This document shows positions 13,801 through 28,800 of a stretch of 64,000 bases of DNA, piece after piece (within the stretch, counting starts at the first letter, position 1; each line of letters opens with the position of its first letter). Made by a program: the position numbers and the translations under genes. Below the pieces are notes generated by a model. The model worked only from the letters and a program-made list of their open reading frames with translations. It was not told the origin of the DNA and made no database searches. This DNA comes from Megalonaias nervosa (taxonomy: Eukaryota > Mollusca > Bivalvia > Unionida > Unionidae): the NCBI GenBank assembly GCA_016617855.1, contig JAECUM010000839.1:124001-188000 (forward strand). Direction: 5' to 3'.

Positions 13801-16800
13801 ATTTTAGACTTTTCAAAAAAATTTTTATGACCAATGCAAGTCAATCTCAAGCCAGTTTACACATGAACTATTAGTAATCAGATCTGGAGTGCTGCACTTG
13901 TCTGGTTCACTAATTGTTAGACACTTACGCAGTTTTTTCCTACAAACTGAATTGTCAGAACATACATTATCATTATTTTTTTAATTAAATTGTTTAACAG
14001 ATTTTGCTGCATTAATAGCCATCATGGCTTTGGTGATTTGTAATCCAATTTGTAAAATGGGGTACCAATTCAAGCTAACAGAATTACCCAGGACTCGTTG
14101 TGAATTCTAAAAATATCAATTTGTTTTTAATAACTGACTTAAGTTTCTTTGGATTGCAATATTAGCAATAGTATTAAGAGCACCTAGATTGGTGTTTTTT
14201 AAAAGATGCATACCCTCACTGCAGACCAAAGCGATCCATGTCCAAACAATTTAAAACATAATTTCAGCATAAACCATGCAATAAATTATCATAATTACTT
14301 ACTGGCAATGTGCATATTGTGATAATATTACAGCTGGTTACTACTAAAAATCTTCTACTGTGGTGCACCATGGTATTTTTTAACATACTGTGATTTGTAT
14401 CATGGTATACAGCAATTTTTCGGGGGTGGGAGCTTGGAAATCTTTTTACTTTTACATTTTGACCTCTCAAATAGCTAGAACAAATATCATGCTTTAATTT
14501 ACCACCATATTATACCCATTATATTATAGTTTGAAATTAAAATTTTCCTGAGATAAAAGAAAAGAAAATATCGTGGCTAGAAAGAAAATTGCAACTCCAA
14601 CCCAAATTAAACTTAAAACATTGTAGCAGATGAATTTGCTGTGTATGTTAATTGTTGTATAAGCTGTCATCCAAAACCTGTAGCTAAAATGGGAAGATGA
14701 AGCTTACACTACAGTTTACACCCTGTGAAAAAAACTGCATTGACAAAGATTGTTGATAAAGGAGGAAGTGTTGAATCTGAAGCCTACATTTTACTAGCAA
14801 CCCTATCGATATAACAGGCAAGGAAACTTTGAGTGGGATGCTAAAGCCCAGGGCAGAATGTTTATCAGATAAAACCAGCAGACATGAAAAAAAAAAAACA
14901 CTGACTCAACAAACAAGAAAATATTCTGACTACTAGACTAGAGAAAATACAAAAAATTTAGAAGACAACTGCTCACTTTTAAAATCTTTGGATAATTCTC
15001 TGCCTTACAAAGGAATGCATGTACTTAGCATGTTAACATACGCAAGTAAATAATGACAAAATTGATATCTTTTTTCTCTTTCTTTAATCCAAAATTTGGT
15101 TTCGGTCTGAATATCTTTCACATCACATTTGGCCACCATGTTGGAATATTTGACACTTGACAAGCATGTGAGTAACGGTCCATAAATGTAATAATATTAG
15201 TAATATCTGAAAATTAATTTGTGACAAATGAAACTATTAAGCAAAAAGAAAACTAATGATTGTTGGAATTATTTTGTTATGAAAAATTAAAACATACATT
15301 GATATCATTTAAATTCATAACAAGATTACTTGGGAATTTCTGTACAATCCTCACCAATGGAAACTACCAAAGTACTGGTACAGTGAAAAAGTACCATACA
15401 TACTTGCTTATTTGTCAAGTCAAACTGCAAACAACAAAGATTCTGATCTGCCATAGCATAAGGCACCTGCAGATCTGGGTCTACGCTGCTTGTTATACTG
15501 ATTACTCCTAACAAACTGCACAGGCCCAGATCTGCTGGCACATTATGTAATGGCAGATCTGTGCCTGTGCAGTTTGCAGTTGGACTTGTCTTGTAAGTAA
15601 GTACGACAATTTCATGTTTTACAGTACATCATGAACCATACCATCAATAAAACCCTTGGCACATTCCTGGGCTAACTCCACTAGACTGTCTTCTGTATCA
15701 ACAATTTGTGGATTTCTGGCATACCAGTTCCTCACAACATCCTGCAAATAATAAGTAGTTTTTTCAAATGTAAGCAATGAAACTTTTAGCTTTGTGTGCC
15801 CCCGAAAAAAAAATAATCAATTTACATTTTTTTTAAAAATGCTTGAATATGTCAAAGGATGAACAGGTAGTCTGTTTCTGTTAAAAGAATAGGTAGTCTG
15901 TTGCAGTTAAATGAATAGGTTGTCTGTTTCTGTTAAATGAATAGGTAGTCTGTTTCTGTAAAATGAATAGGTCGTCTGTTACAGTTAAATGAATAGGTAG
16001 TCTGTCTCAATAATGTGAACAGGTAATCTGTCTCAATAAAATGAATAGGTAGTCTATTTCTGTAAAATGAATAGGTAGTCTGTTTCTGTTAAATGAATAG
16101 GTAGTCTGTTACAGTTAAATGAATAGGTAGTCTTTCTGTTAAATGAATAGGTAGTCTGTTTCTGTTAAAAGAATAGGTAGTCTGTTACAGTTAAATGAAT
16201 AGGTAGTCTGTCTCAATAAAATGAATAGGTAGTCTGTCTCAGTACAATGAATAGGTAGTCTATTTCTGTTAAAGGTACTGGAACAATATTATTCAGGAAG
16301 AGATATGAGACTTGAATCTTTTTAACCCAACAAAATGGTTGCAAATAAATTTCTCAGATAAAAATGAATTTAAGATTAATATTTTCTTGTGATCATCCTA
16401 CAGGTTTCACTCTTGTTTTCTATTCTATGCTTTTTGTGTGCAAAAATATATAATCTTGGCATTTGCACCATGTGATCTTTTCTTATTTAAAAAAGATTGT
16501 GGGAACACTTTATGTTGTCATAAATCAGCTTTATTTAAGGACAGTTTTTATACCAGATGATGCATGTATTTTTCTCACAATGATTACTACTGGTTTCAAA
16601 TGCAAAATAATGCAATGAGAGTGAAGGCCCATAATTAAACAAGAAAATGCATTTTTTTGGTCTCTGAAGATTAATTAAGCTTATTTCTTTTCAGACTTCT
16701 GATGTTTCATTCTACTTATCTCAAAATTCATATCAAATTTATTAGATGTAATTGCATGTTCCATATATACCATGGCTACACATGACTTATTGAGGGGCTC

Positions 16801-19800
16801 ACCTGCAAAAGATTCCTAGCCAGTCTAGTTTTCCCAGTATAGATGAGAACCAGTCTCATATTGAACTCCTGGATTATCTCTGGTTTGATGTTAAGGTCAA
16901 CAGGATCCACATATAGTGGGAGCGTGGCTTCAGAAAGTCCCAGGAATACCCCTCCCATTAAGCCCCCCACTTGATCCTGCCAGCCTCCACCTGTTGTTAA
17001 CAGCTGCTCTAAATACAAGACCTGAAAAATCAAGGTAACTGCAAGTAGTTTACACTAACTGGGCCATCTATGGATTCTCTATCTCATGTCCCTGCCATGC
17101 TGCCATATTCACTGTTATTAACAGTAGTTCTATCTATAAAACTGGCAAAAGATCAAAGCACAAAATGCTGGTATTGAAATTACTCATTTATCTCTCTCTT
17201 CTGAATTTCTCACCATGCTGTATTTGGTGCATTAGGTACAAGACCTAAAAACTCTCATAATGAAATTAAAATCAAATTCAAGTACCTCAAACACAAGGAA
17301 TATATACAAAAAGTATGCAAGTAAAACACACAGATACCTACCAGAAAACCCTGGCACTATTAGGAATGCAAAAGGAAAATGTCTAAAGATACTTTTAAGT
17401 TAGATGTATCTAATCAGCGGACAAGAGCCCCAAGTAGGGCAGCTTATTTGAAAACAGGGATGAAGTTTGCCAAACTTTCAAAATTTGCTGTATATTTTGT
17501 TGTTTTGGTTACCTCAGTTCTGACATACCATACATATACTTCCTTTCAAGTTAAACTGCAAACTGCACAGACCCAGATCTGCTAGTGCAAAATGTGCCAG
17601 CAGATCTGTGTATGTGTGTTTTAGGTTTGTTTGTTTTTTTAAATTTGTAATGTAACTTTAATGATTTTAGTCATATCATTAAAATGTCTTAAGTGTGGCA
17701 GTTTATAGTGATGTCTAGCACTGGGGCATCATGCTGCAGACATGTATCATTATGTCCCACCCAGTCACATTATCCTGACACCAGGCTGACAAGTCCTAAC
17801 ACCACATGCTTAATGCTGAACGCAATGTGGGTCAGCTGCTAGTACCATTTTTGATAAGTCTTTTGATATGATTCAGCCAGGGTTCAAACCCATCACCTCC
17901 TGCATCCGAGGCAGACTAGATCATCGGAGTGGTGATGGTGGATCTAGATCTATGCAGGGTTTTTTAGGACTAATCAGTAGAACAAACAACACAAACAATG
18001 ATCTGCTGACACATTATGCAATGACAAATCAGGGTCTATGTTGTTTGCCGCTGGACTTGACTTGTGAGTATATACAGTACTTGATGTCCTCATGTGGTCA
18101 AAAAGTGAATATACTTACTGAGTGTATAAGTCCCTTGACATCACAATTTATGCCAGCTGCTGTTAGAAGGGCTGCCATGACAGCTCCTGCTAAAATGCTG
18201 CTGGTTCCAAGCCCTGAAAAGATGCAAAAAAACTGCACGCACAGGAAAGAAATGATATGTCTCACCTTCAGCTCTAAAAATAGAGTTCAAGGTCATAAAG
18301 TATATTTTCCTTTATTCATGTTTCGACTTAGACCTTTAACCTTCAGGCCTACTGATCTTTAAAATTTCTCCATGACTCCTAATGAACTTATTTGCCAGGT
18401 CTGATAAAAGTCAGGTAATGCAATTAATAAATGATATGTAAGCCTATTACAAATTTCTAAGCCACTAAATTCAGTATGTCTGCGATCTAAAATTTTTGTC
18501 ATTCACTCACTATCAATGTGAATACAGGTGTATTGTTTATGCTATTCTTCATAAAAATAAAATTTGAACAACACCAGTTGTCTTCCCTAATGAATGAAAA
18601 TGACACTTTCATCAACACTAGCTAATTCAGTTTTTACCAGATCCATGTGGCAGGTTGGTCCAGCTATGGAGCTCAAACCCTCCCCCATATGTGGCCATCA
18701 GTTGGTCTGAGAGTGGGATGGAGGACTTTAGATCCACAATCTCTGTACACACAAAGGCTGCCTTCAAAAGAGCACCTGTAAATACAATGAAATATGTCAA
18801 CAAAGGAACTGAAACTAAACAACTAGTGCAGGCTAAGGCAAGCACCAACTATACCTGCCGAGTTGAATCCAACTGCAAACAACACAGACCCTTATCTGCT
18901 GTTTCATGCTGCACTAGCAGATCAATGTTAATATCGTTTGTTCTACTGACTGCTCCTAATAAACCGCATAGACCCAGATCTGCCAGCACAATATTCTACA
19001 GCATGTTTAGGTGTATGCAGTCTGCAGTTTATAAGAGTGTGTATGGTAATTCATCTAAATTGTGACAACAGTGTTAAATTATAGCGAACTATTATGTAAA
19101 TGGCAGTTAAGTGAGAGGATTTTTTTCCCATTCATATACAGATATCTTCAAAGTCAAACCTTTGTCAAAAGACCACTTAAGGAATGATCCAAAAGTGGTC
19201 ACTTAAGAAGATGTCTTTTTATTGAGGAGTTGAAACACCCATTTCTATGTATGTATTTTCATAGCCCTCCAAAACTCCACAATCTCCTTTTAATATTGAT
19301 TAAAATGGAGTTTTCCTAATTCCATACTAAATGGTCACTTGTCAACAAATTTTGCTCTTTCCCAAATCCTTTATAAATTACATTCTCTCATTCAATATCA
19401 AAACTTTTCTTCATTTCAGTTATGGTTATTTTATAGAATAGTTGAATGTGTTTTGTCTATGTATACATGTAAATTTCAGTGCCCCAATTAAGTAGTGGCA
19501 GATATTATGAAACCACAACAACAACAGATCAGTTCACACATGACTTGGTGGAGTTCTTGGTCAGAAAATCCTGGTCATTGGTCACTGCTGAGAGGTGTGT
19601 ACTTCACATATTAATAAAACAACAGTAATTTGGGAATGTTAAGAATGGTCACCCAATGCAGGGTTGCTTGACAGAGGTAGTTGTGAGGAGAGGTTGGATT
19701 ATGTACTAGCAATGTACATGATAATGCATCTCATTTTGCTTTATAATGACAGCGACAAATAGGACTTAAATTCACAGATGTAAAAACCTATCCCATATCC

Positions 19801-22800
19801 AACCCATATAATATGATGGAGAAGAGTTGATAGTCAAAGAAAGGGCATAACCTTTTGAGAATAAAGTAAGTAAAATAAGAACGCATATCAAAATGACCAT
19901 AATATAATCACATGTATGTTTATACTCTAGCAAGTTTCAGAGCAATCCACTAAAAACTGCAAGAGTGTCATCACTGCATTTATCTTTCAAACAAACAGGG
20001 CAATATGCACATCTCTGGAAGATGACCATAATATGTATCAAATATCACAGTAATCCATAAATAAAAACTAAACTGAATTCACAGCATTCAGCTGCAGCAC
20101 AAATAAGGTCAATAACTCTAACAAAATTTGTGACAGCAAAGTGATTTGTTGATATTTGCATCGTCAGATGATGCCGATAGCATATATAAAGTTTCTGGGG
20201 ATCCATTTGAAACTAAGACTAGATGGGTTTACAAGATTCTCAAACACACCACGTGAGGGTCGAAATCTAAAAGAACAATGAAACCATGAGGCCCATGTGG
20301 GCCTGATAACACTCAACTTGGCAAATGACAACTGTAAGTTTGTGAAAGTAAATTTATACACATGCAGCAATTATGGAGTGGAAAGAAAAGTTTGGAACAC
20401 TTTAATATAAGAAATGCCATAAAATCATCAAATGTGAGATAACATGAAAACAACATATTTCAGGCATTTTAAGAAAGTAATATGATTTAACAGTGTTTGG
20501 TGTGATTTTTTGTATTGTTGCACAATGAGGTTGCTGGTGTTCAATTTTCCAGTTTGCCTGCGCTGGGCAAGCTGTGTTTTATAAAAGCTGCAAGGTCGTG
20601 CTAATGATGCAAGCATACATTCCAGGTTTGCTCAAACTGTATCAGAAACGTGGCCTCCAGAGATGTAAAAAGCTCTGTCAATCAGATGCATGACCCCCTC
20701 AGTAGTATGTGTGGTTCTCAATAATTATCAAACTCAAGAGCTTATGATACAAATATATACAGCTGATTCCACTTATTTGCATTTCAGTTATTTGTATGAT
20801 TTCACTTATCTGCATAAAATCTCCATGCCCAGGAATCTGGCACACACTGATTGATGGTCTGCAGGCAGTCATGTTTATAAGCATGCAGCTGCTCTTGAGA
20901 GGCATGAGGAAGGAGAAACCTTGCTTCCAATACTCTCTTACCACCTAAAATTTATTTAACTCAGGTTGAAACTGTTGCTGTTGGACAGCGTTCAGCCTCC
21001 TACCTTTTTGAAAATGATTTGTCTCCATTACAGCTGGGTCAGATCGCTGGTGTAAGCAGCAAGGCAAATTGGAAAGGCAGTTCCTATACTGCCTGCTACT
21101 GTATCTTCCCTATTTATAATGCCAAACAGAAATGGCATAACAAAGAGAGCCAAGGAATGATGTGGCTTCACTGAAGACGAGCGACTCCTGTCTCATTTGA
21201 TCCAAAATTGCTGTGTCCTTCAGGGCATTACCACTGAATGGTGTGTGACCCCGTGATCAATGTGGCAATCTGGGCCATGGACTCCTGTGTATGATCACTG
21301 CTCAGTTTAACAGCATGGAAAAAGTAGTTGCTAGTAATGACATATCTATCATGGGAGAAGTTGCCACTATATTCTGCATTGGTCTGTACATGGTACAGAA
21401 AATATTCTTGTCAACCTTATAAAACAGTGGGGTTGTCATGTTAACCACCACAATGTTTTTGTCAGGTAGCTCTGTGCTAGACATCTGCAACTGTGTACAA
21501 TAAAAGCATGATGTGAAAGATGCTGGTAGCAGGCATTCAGAAAAGGAAGCCTTGGAGCTGCCCACATCCTGGATCACATCAGATGTGTGACACATTATCT
21601 CCTTATCTTTGCCAACTGTGGCAGCAGATGGAAAGACAGACATTTGGCCTCATCTTCCAAGTCTACTGAAACCTTCATCTTATAGGCTTGGTTGGCAGAT
21701 GGTGGCAGTGGGAACTTGGAAATTGGCAAAACTATAAACTTCCTCCTGGGACACATTATGACTAAAATCTGCTCTATTGTGAGGTTGGAGTAAGCTTACT
21801 CATCGAGGTTATCCCCACACTCACTGGGAGAGGTGGTTGTCATCCTCATTAGGCATCATGTCTATGTCCATGTAGAACATAAATGGTGGCATGGGTGAGG
21901 CACTGCCATTGTCTCTGTGTGAGGCATGGTATCTTCCTAATGGAAATTCCATCAATAAATGACCCAACAGTTGCATAGGCAGCCGGCCAAGTGCCATGGC
22001 ATGTCTTATCAGTATGACTGGACAGGGACTGTGCTGGGTGGGCTGCTGGGCAGTTGGCTTGTTGGTTGGATGGATGGTTGGCTCAGAGACCACCTGGGTA
22101 GAATGTGCAGAAAAATAGACAAATGAACTAAATGGATCCCCATATGACTCTGCAATGACACTGTGTACCATGAGACGATCAGCTGGTATATGACATAGTT
22201 CACCGAACAGACAGATCCCTAGTCACAAGTCAAAAGATATGGTCTAATGAATGGCTGGACTGACTGATAGAATGGCTATACAAATCATCAATATCTCAAA
22301 AACACCACATGCACCCTGACCTACAAACCTGAAGAACATGTTCCGACATGTAGGGAACATATGCTACTAGAATGCCAATATAAGGAAAGACTCTATCATT
22401 AACTCCATGCCATTATTGGAAATCTGCAAACAGAGGGACAAATATTCCAATGACCAGCAACTGCATCAACACTTCTTGTACCAGTCTACACATCTGTGAC
22501 TCGAGCAACATCTTGCAAGGACATGTGACCAGCATCTTTTCAAACCATTGTCTCTAAATTTTGAGTTGTCCAGATGTAATAATCACAGTAGACACTATAC
22601 ACATCCTTTCTGATTTTTTTTGAGGGGGCACCATGGCATCCCCCACCACCCTGGCATTTGTTGACATCGTAGAGTCAAGACACAAGTCACATTCTGTTGA
22701 CTGAGACTGCTCTCATTGCAATTCCGACATGGACTAAATCACTTTTGACCAAATCTCACATATACTGCAGGTAGAAGCTGACAGATACTGTGTGCAAGCA

Positions 22801-25800
22801 AGACATATATCATGTGTGTCTTCACTGGCCGAAACTTCTTGCACTTGATCATCACTGTTCACCCTGAAAAAACAAAATCAGCAAAATTATTGAAATTAAC
22901 AACCTGAAAGTGTACACATACAAGAATAACCAATATTTGTTACTTAAACAAGTGAAAAAAAACAGGCAGTGTGTGTGAAAAAACTACCCAACACTAAGCA
23001 CCAACAACACCTTGTTGGAGCACAAGGTCAGAATAATGAAGTCCAGAAGTGTGTGGAAAAAAGTCACAAAATTACTGACAAAATTTAAAATACAATGATT
23101 GCAAAATTCAGTAAATACATTAATACACAATATTACACGACCTTCTAGATGGACTGGAAAAATCCCCACAAAGATATCCTTGGATTTTGAGGGAGTGGTA
23201 TGACACTGACTGTACTGAGCAAATACTTAAACTGATAAACACCAGGATGATGGGTTGCCACATAGCGATGGTAAGCTGAGGTTGTGGCCATGATTTCTCC
23301 CCTTTGTCTACATGTTAAATAGATTCAAAAGACAAATTTTTGTCTTTCAAGGATTGCTTGATTTGAGAGGTAGTGGAGTTTACTTCCTAACATTAATGTG
23401 ATCAGGAAATGTATCTGATGGAGAAAAAGGATTTGATGTCTGCTGTTGATATAATGTGTTCCTTGAAATAGCCAATGTATTAAAATGAGGTGTTCTTAAA
23501 ATAATGTACAACCTAAGTAAGGATGATCCCGTTCTCCACACCTAATGCTGTCAATCATGATGATTTCATCTTTAGTTATGACCTGCATTTTATAGAAATG
23601 ATCCACTGTATCTTTGATGACATTTCATGGATCCCAACCACTGTTATAGCAGTTTACCTTTCTTTCATGAAAAAGTTCACTTATTATTCTGAGACGAGGC
23701 AAACCGTCCTTTTTAACAAACATTTGATGCTGGAAAAAAAACAGTTTTATATTTCATGAAAGATTTTCCTTATTATAATCCATATCCACAAAAGATTTGT
23801 GATGGTGATTCCCACAAATTTTCAGGTGTCCACTTTACAGGGTTGTTCTTTAAAACAGGTAGTGTCTCAAGCTATCAATTTCTGTTAGTGTATATTCATT
23901 TCTGGAAGAAGTAAGGTTATAAGATAAAAAAGTCATTGGAAATTATTCAGCTAAACAGACAACACAACCTAAATGAAATTATAAAAGGATAAAAGTTAAC
24001 GTTTGTCAGGCTATACAGCATTCCACAATCCTATAATGAACAGCTAGAAAATATGATAGACATTAACACATACATGTACCAGTACTTGTATTTATTTGCT
24101 TATGTGGGCCAGTAATGTCCACAATGCAAACTGTATGTACAAAAACAAAACTATCAAAACTAAAAATCACAAAAGTAGTAAATATAGAAATTATTAGTAG
24201 AAAGAAAGGTGACAGGAAAGAAAGGATTGATGGATTTAAATGGATGCATGCATGCATGCATGCATGCATTCATCTATGCTTTCTATCTCTCTCCCGTCCT
24301 TCACCCCACAACCCACCTGGAGCATGAGGCTGGAAGTAATCTTCAAGGTGAGACAGCTCCTGGCAGATAACCTTCTTCTCTCCACTCTCCCCATGTATCA
24401 CCAACTCAATTTGTGGCCTGGCAAAAAAATGTGTAATTATCAAAATTTAAGGAGTGAAATTATACAGCATTTTTTGGATGTATTTTTTTAATGAAAGGGC
24501 CATTCTCAAAACTTCTCGCAGACAGAGGAAATTCTTGACAATAAAATCTCTTCAGTTTTATCAAATAGTTTAAGAAGTCCAAATTTACCTATTAAGCCTA
24601 ACCTGGCCTTTCATTAAGGCAAAAAATGTGCTTCAAAAACATGGATGCCCACACCAATATGGAAAAAATTGACAAAACCTAGAATCAAAAAGGAAAGGCA
24701 AACTACTCTGTGAAACTGAAGCCATAACTCCATAAGAATTTGCCCCCCAAAAAATGGAGGACATCAAATCTGATACAGCCTTCTAATTTCGTACCCAAAA
24801 CAAATTCAAACTGTGGAGGTAGAAGCCAGCAAAACACCAGAAGAACCACCAACCTAAAGGAAGCTAGTGGCAAGCTTTCTCACTTACCCACATAGTCTGA
24901 GCCCAAAATATGAATCCATGTTAACAGAGATGTGATGGTAGTGATCAGTAAAGGACGGCTTTATGAATAGATGGTTCCTCCTTCTGTACAACTAAATATG
25001 CCTTGTTAACGACCAACAATGTACAAGAATAGAAGAATACAGTATTGTTGAGGATCACACAAGTTCCTATTGATTCTGTGAATGCTACTACCATATCTAC
25101 TCACTGGTAAGTCAAGTTCAAGTGCAAACTGCACAGACCCAGATCTTCCAATGCATCATGCATCAGCAGATCTAGGTCTATACATTTTCTTAGAAGACAT
25201 CAATAGAATAAACAACAAAGACTCTGATCTGCCAGTATATTATGCAAAAGCAGATCACGGTCTATGTTTTAATGCAATGAGCCTTATAAGTGAGTATATG
25301 TGGTATCTTTGTCAGTTTCTCTAAGGGAGGAAATGGGACTTGCTTTCTATACAACTGAGTATTTGCATCAGTGTCAGAGCTTATAGCAGTGGATTTGTAA
25401 TTTTAAAAAAAATGGGGGGTGGAGACCTGAGTTTGTACTACATTCTGATCTGGCTGAACCGGGTTTTCTTACACTTTACTAATGATACTCACAGTTAGCT
25501 TTTCTTTAACTTTTCTTGTTGGCTTTTTATGATATAAAATAATCTTTCAATGGATCCCAGATCACATAGAAACATACCATTTATACTCACTTATAAGTCG
25601 ATTCCAACTGCAAAACTGCATAAACCCAGATCTGCAATGGCAGATCCGAGTCTGTGCAGTTTATTAGGAGTAATCATCAGAACAAACAAAACATAGACCC
25701 TGATCTGCAGGTGTATTATGCTATAGCAGATCAGGATCTTTGTTGTTGGCAGTTTGATTCAACTCAGTGAACACATATGGTAGTCAACATTATAGTGTAA

Positions 25801-28800
25801 TTCTTTTGAATTCTTTTGGGCAGGTAAGTGAAACTGATTGCAAGGACAGACCTGAGCAAGGAGACATGGAATTGTTCTGATAATATGTGTAGTCACTCCT
25901 TTGTCTTTGGCAATCATATGCATTTATCACACCAAAAAATCACTGACTTCTCCCAATGAACTGCAATCATATTTTACTTGATATCTAAAAGAATGAAGAT
26001 ATTATCCATTGGAATCTTCTTCACTCCCAGGCAATGACAGTAACAAAAATCACTACCTTTCTTAACACTCAGTCATAGTCATATATCTCTATAGGATAAA
26101 ACTGAGAACTACATCCATCATTACTGCCATCTGTGGGGATCAAAATGTTCTCATCTTCAATTTTTCCTGTAAGGGAGTGTGTTATTTCAATAGCTAGCAT
26201 CTTTATTATCGATGTGGTTCTGGTTTGGCCAGGACTATATTTCAATGCAACCTTGGAGTCCAATAAAGTGTGGGCATTGTCTGCTGCAGAAAGGAGTAAA
26301 CTGTGTTCAACAAGAAAATTTGCAAACAATACCTCAGCTCTTATGATCCAATCAACACTGGAATCTTTTCTTTGTTTAAAGAATGTATCAACATTCTTAC
26401 TTGAGGAAGCAGAAAGAGTGTCTGCATTGGATGTGAGAGGTTGTGGGTTTGAACCCAGCCCAAGTCATTCCAAAGACTTTTAAAAAATGGTACAAGCAGC
26501 TGCCTCGCTTCCCACGCATTATTAAGAGGTTAGTGTTAGGACTGGTTGGCCTGGTGTCAGGATAATGTGACATGATGCTTCATGTCTGCAGCATTATGTC
26601 CCAGTGCTAAACATCACTATAAACTGCCACACTGCAGACACTGTAGTGATATGACTGAAAATTGTTTAAAGCTACATTAAAATCCAAATCACACACACAT
26701 ACACTTGAGGAAGCTACAAGTACATATTCCAGGAGCACTTTAGTTGTAACATGTTTCCAGGAATCATCCTTTGCACCATGTGAGACAATAAAATCTTATG
26801 AACATTTAGTGCATAATACATGGAATTAATCTTTTTGTCGAAGCCTTAATCCATGGTCAGTCAAATGAATAATCGCTGAAGTCCTCATGATTTTATTGAT
26901 GTAGATTTGCATCGCCTGTCGTTAAATAGACATTTTTGAGAATTTTCACAGGTGAATGAGAAAACAAAACTAAAGCCATTTCTGATTAATCAATATTTAA
27001 TAACTGTTGTGATGCAAGCATTTCGATTTACTACACAGTAGAAAAATGAACAGGTATCACATGCATTTATATGATTTGGATGAACCAGTGTTTAAGCTGG
27101 AATCTGAATGTAAAACATTTTACCTGGATTGGAAAATTGGAATCTTACACAAGTTATTATAACTGCATAATCTGAGATTCAAAATAGAAAAAATTCCACA
27201 AGAATTGGAATGGTTAGCCCCGCTGAAAATTTATTTAAAATGCAAGCAGTCCTTCCTTCAAAAGCCATAAGTGGAAATCATATTCATCAAGCAAGGACAA
27301 ACAGGGTCCATAATTTTAAAAAGACAAATAAGTCAAAATAAAATACTGACCTAGATTTTCTTTGATTTTAAGTCTCATGCCAAATCAATATATTTCTAAC
27401 CATATTAAGCATAAAGTGACTCAATTTTAAAATGTCAAAATATTTTTTAAAAATTCTATAAATTTAAATATCTTACTCTTCAATTAATCTTGCTTTAGCA
27501 CCTATTGGTCTCTGAAAGAAAAAATATTTCCATTTTATTAACAGCATTCTCGTTTTAATTTATAAATGACCTTACAGTACAGTTTCCTGAACATCTATAG
27601 TATTTAATAACAGTACAGGTTCTTGAACTAATATAGTATTAAATAACAGTACAGATTATTCATTTTGGCATTTTTTAGACATAATAAAACAGTAATGAGT
27701 CTTCAATATAGTATATAATAATAGTACAGATTCTTCAACTAATATAATATTTACTAACAGTACTGATTCTTCAACTAATATGGTATAAAGTTTTCACAAA
27801 GCTGTCAAAGAACATCTCCCAAAAATTCAATTTTTTCAAAATATTGTTATCTCTTTTCAATTCTGACAAAGTGTCAAATATTTCAACAGCATACTTCGTA
27901 TAAACATTTAGAACTGCAATACAACTGATACAATGAAATATTTCATCAATGTCTAAGGACCCCTACCCTTCCGTTTATCAGCAGAGCTACAGTAGTGACT
28001 GCCCCTCCATGTTCATACGTGATGGGGGGAGTGTCCGACCATCCCCCTGATATATCAATCCTGGCTGGACACTCTGCTACTACCCATTGACCCATGGCCA
28101 TTTTCTCTCCTGGCTTTGTTTTGAAAAACTGAAATTACAATGAGATTAATGTATCAAACTTCCACCCTAAAGACTATATCAAGTTTGCTGAAGTTGTATT
28201 GCAATCAATGTAAAATAACAATGTGCAAGAATACCCTTGTCAACAGGAGTAAAGTTGAAGCAGCCCACAACATACAGACTGGTACTGAGGATTGATGCAA
28301 AAGCAATGGGAGTTGACAAATATCCCAGGATTGGACTGCAAACCTATCACCCACTAAGCTAATATCTGAGCCACCATATGGCAGAAGGAAAGAGTATTGC
28401 TATAAACTACTCATTAATATGCATAAAATACACAGTTTCATGAGCATGGGCTCGAAAGAAAGTTTTACAGTTCTAAATGTAATTGGGTCAAAGATATAGA
28501 TCAAACATAACAAATTAGGTCAGAACCCAGATTTGAAATTTTCATGTTATGTCACAACGTTCAGTCAGTCAGATCAGCTATCACATAAAAGTCTTGTTTC
28601 CAACAGGGACATTCACCCCAGATACAGTAAAGGATATTGCAGAAAAGATAGCATTCCAGTTCTTGGATAGTTGATTGAAGGAATGATTAATGGATGCAGA
28701 AACTTGTACTAAATCTAGAGGTGTTATGTGAAGGCTATATGTTTGTATGATTAGCATTCACATGGGTCTCATTAATTCATATTCCCAGAATGTGTTTGTG

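Noticed and set aside
15860..16270. CRISPR-like regularly spaced repeat
   Set aside because: Units are directly adjacent without unique spacers, and the genome is eukaryotic. It is a minisatellite.
21302..22171. Two minus-strand open frames of 113 and 116 codons as possible FCSK or separate exons
   Set aside because: Neither resembles fucokinase, the FCSK exons on either side join in phase without them, and no other family was recognised.
26069..26483. Overlapping open frames of 86 and 116 codons on opposite strands
   Set aside because: The plus-strand frame runs into the head of a SINE. Neither has a recognisable motif or splice context.
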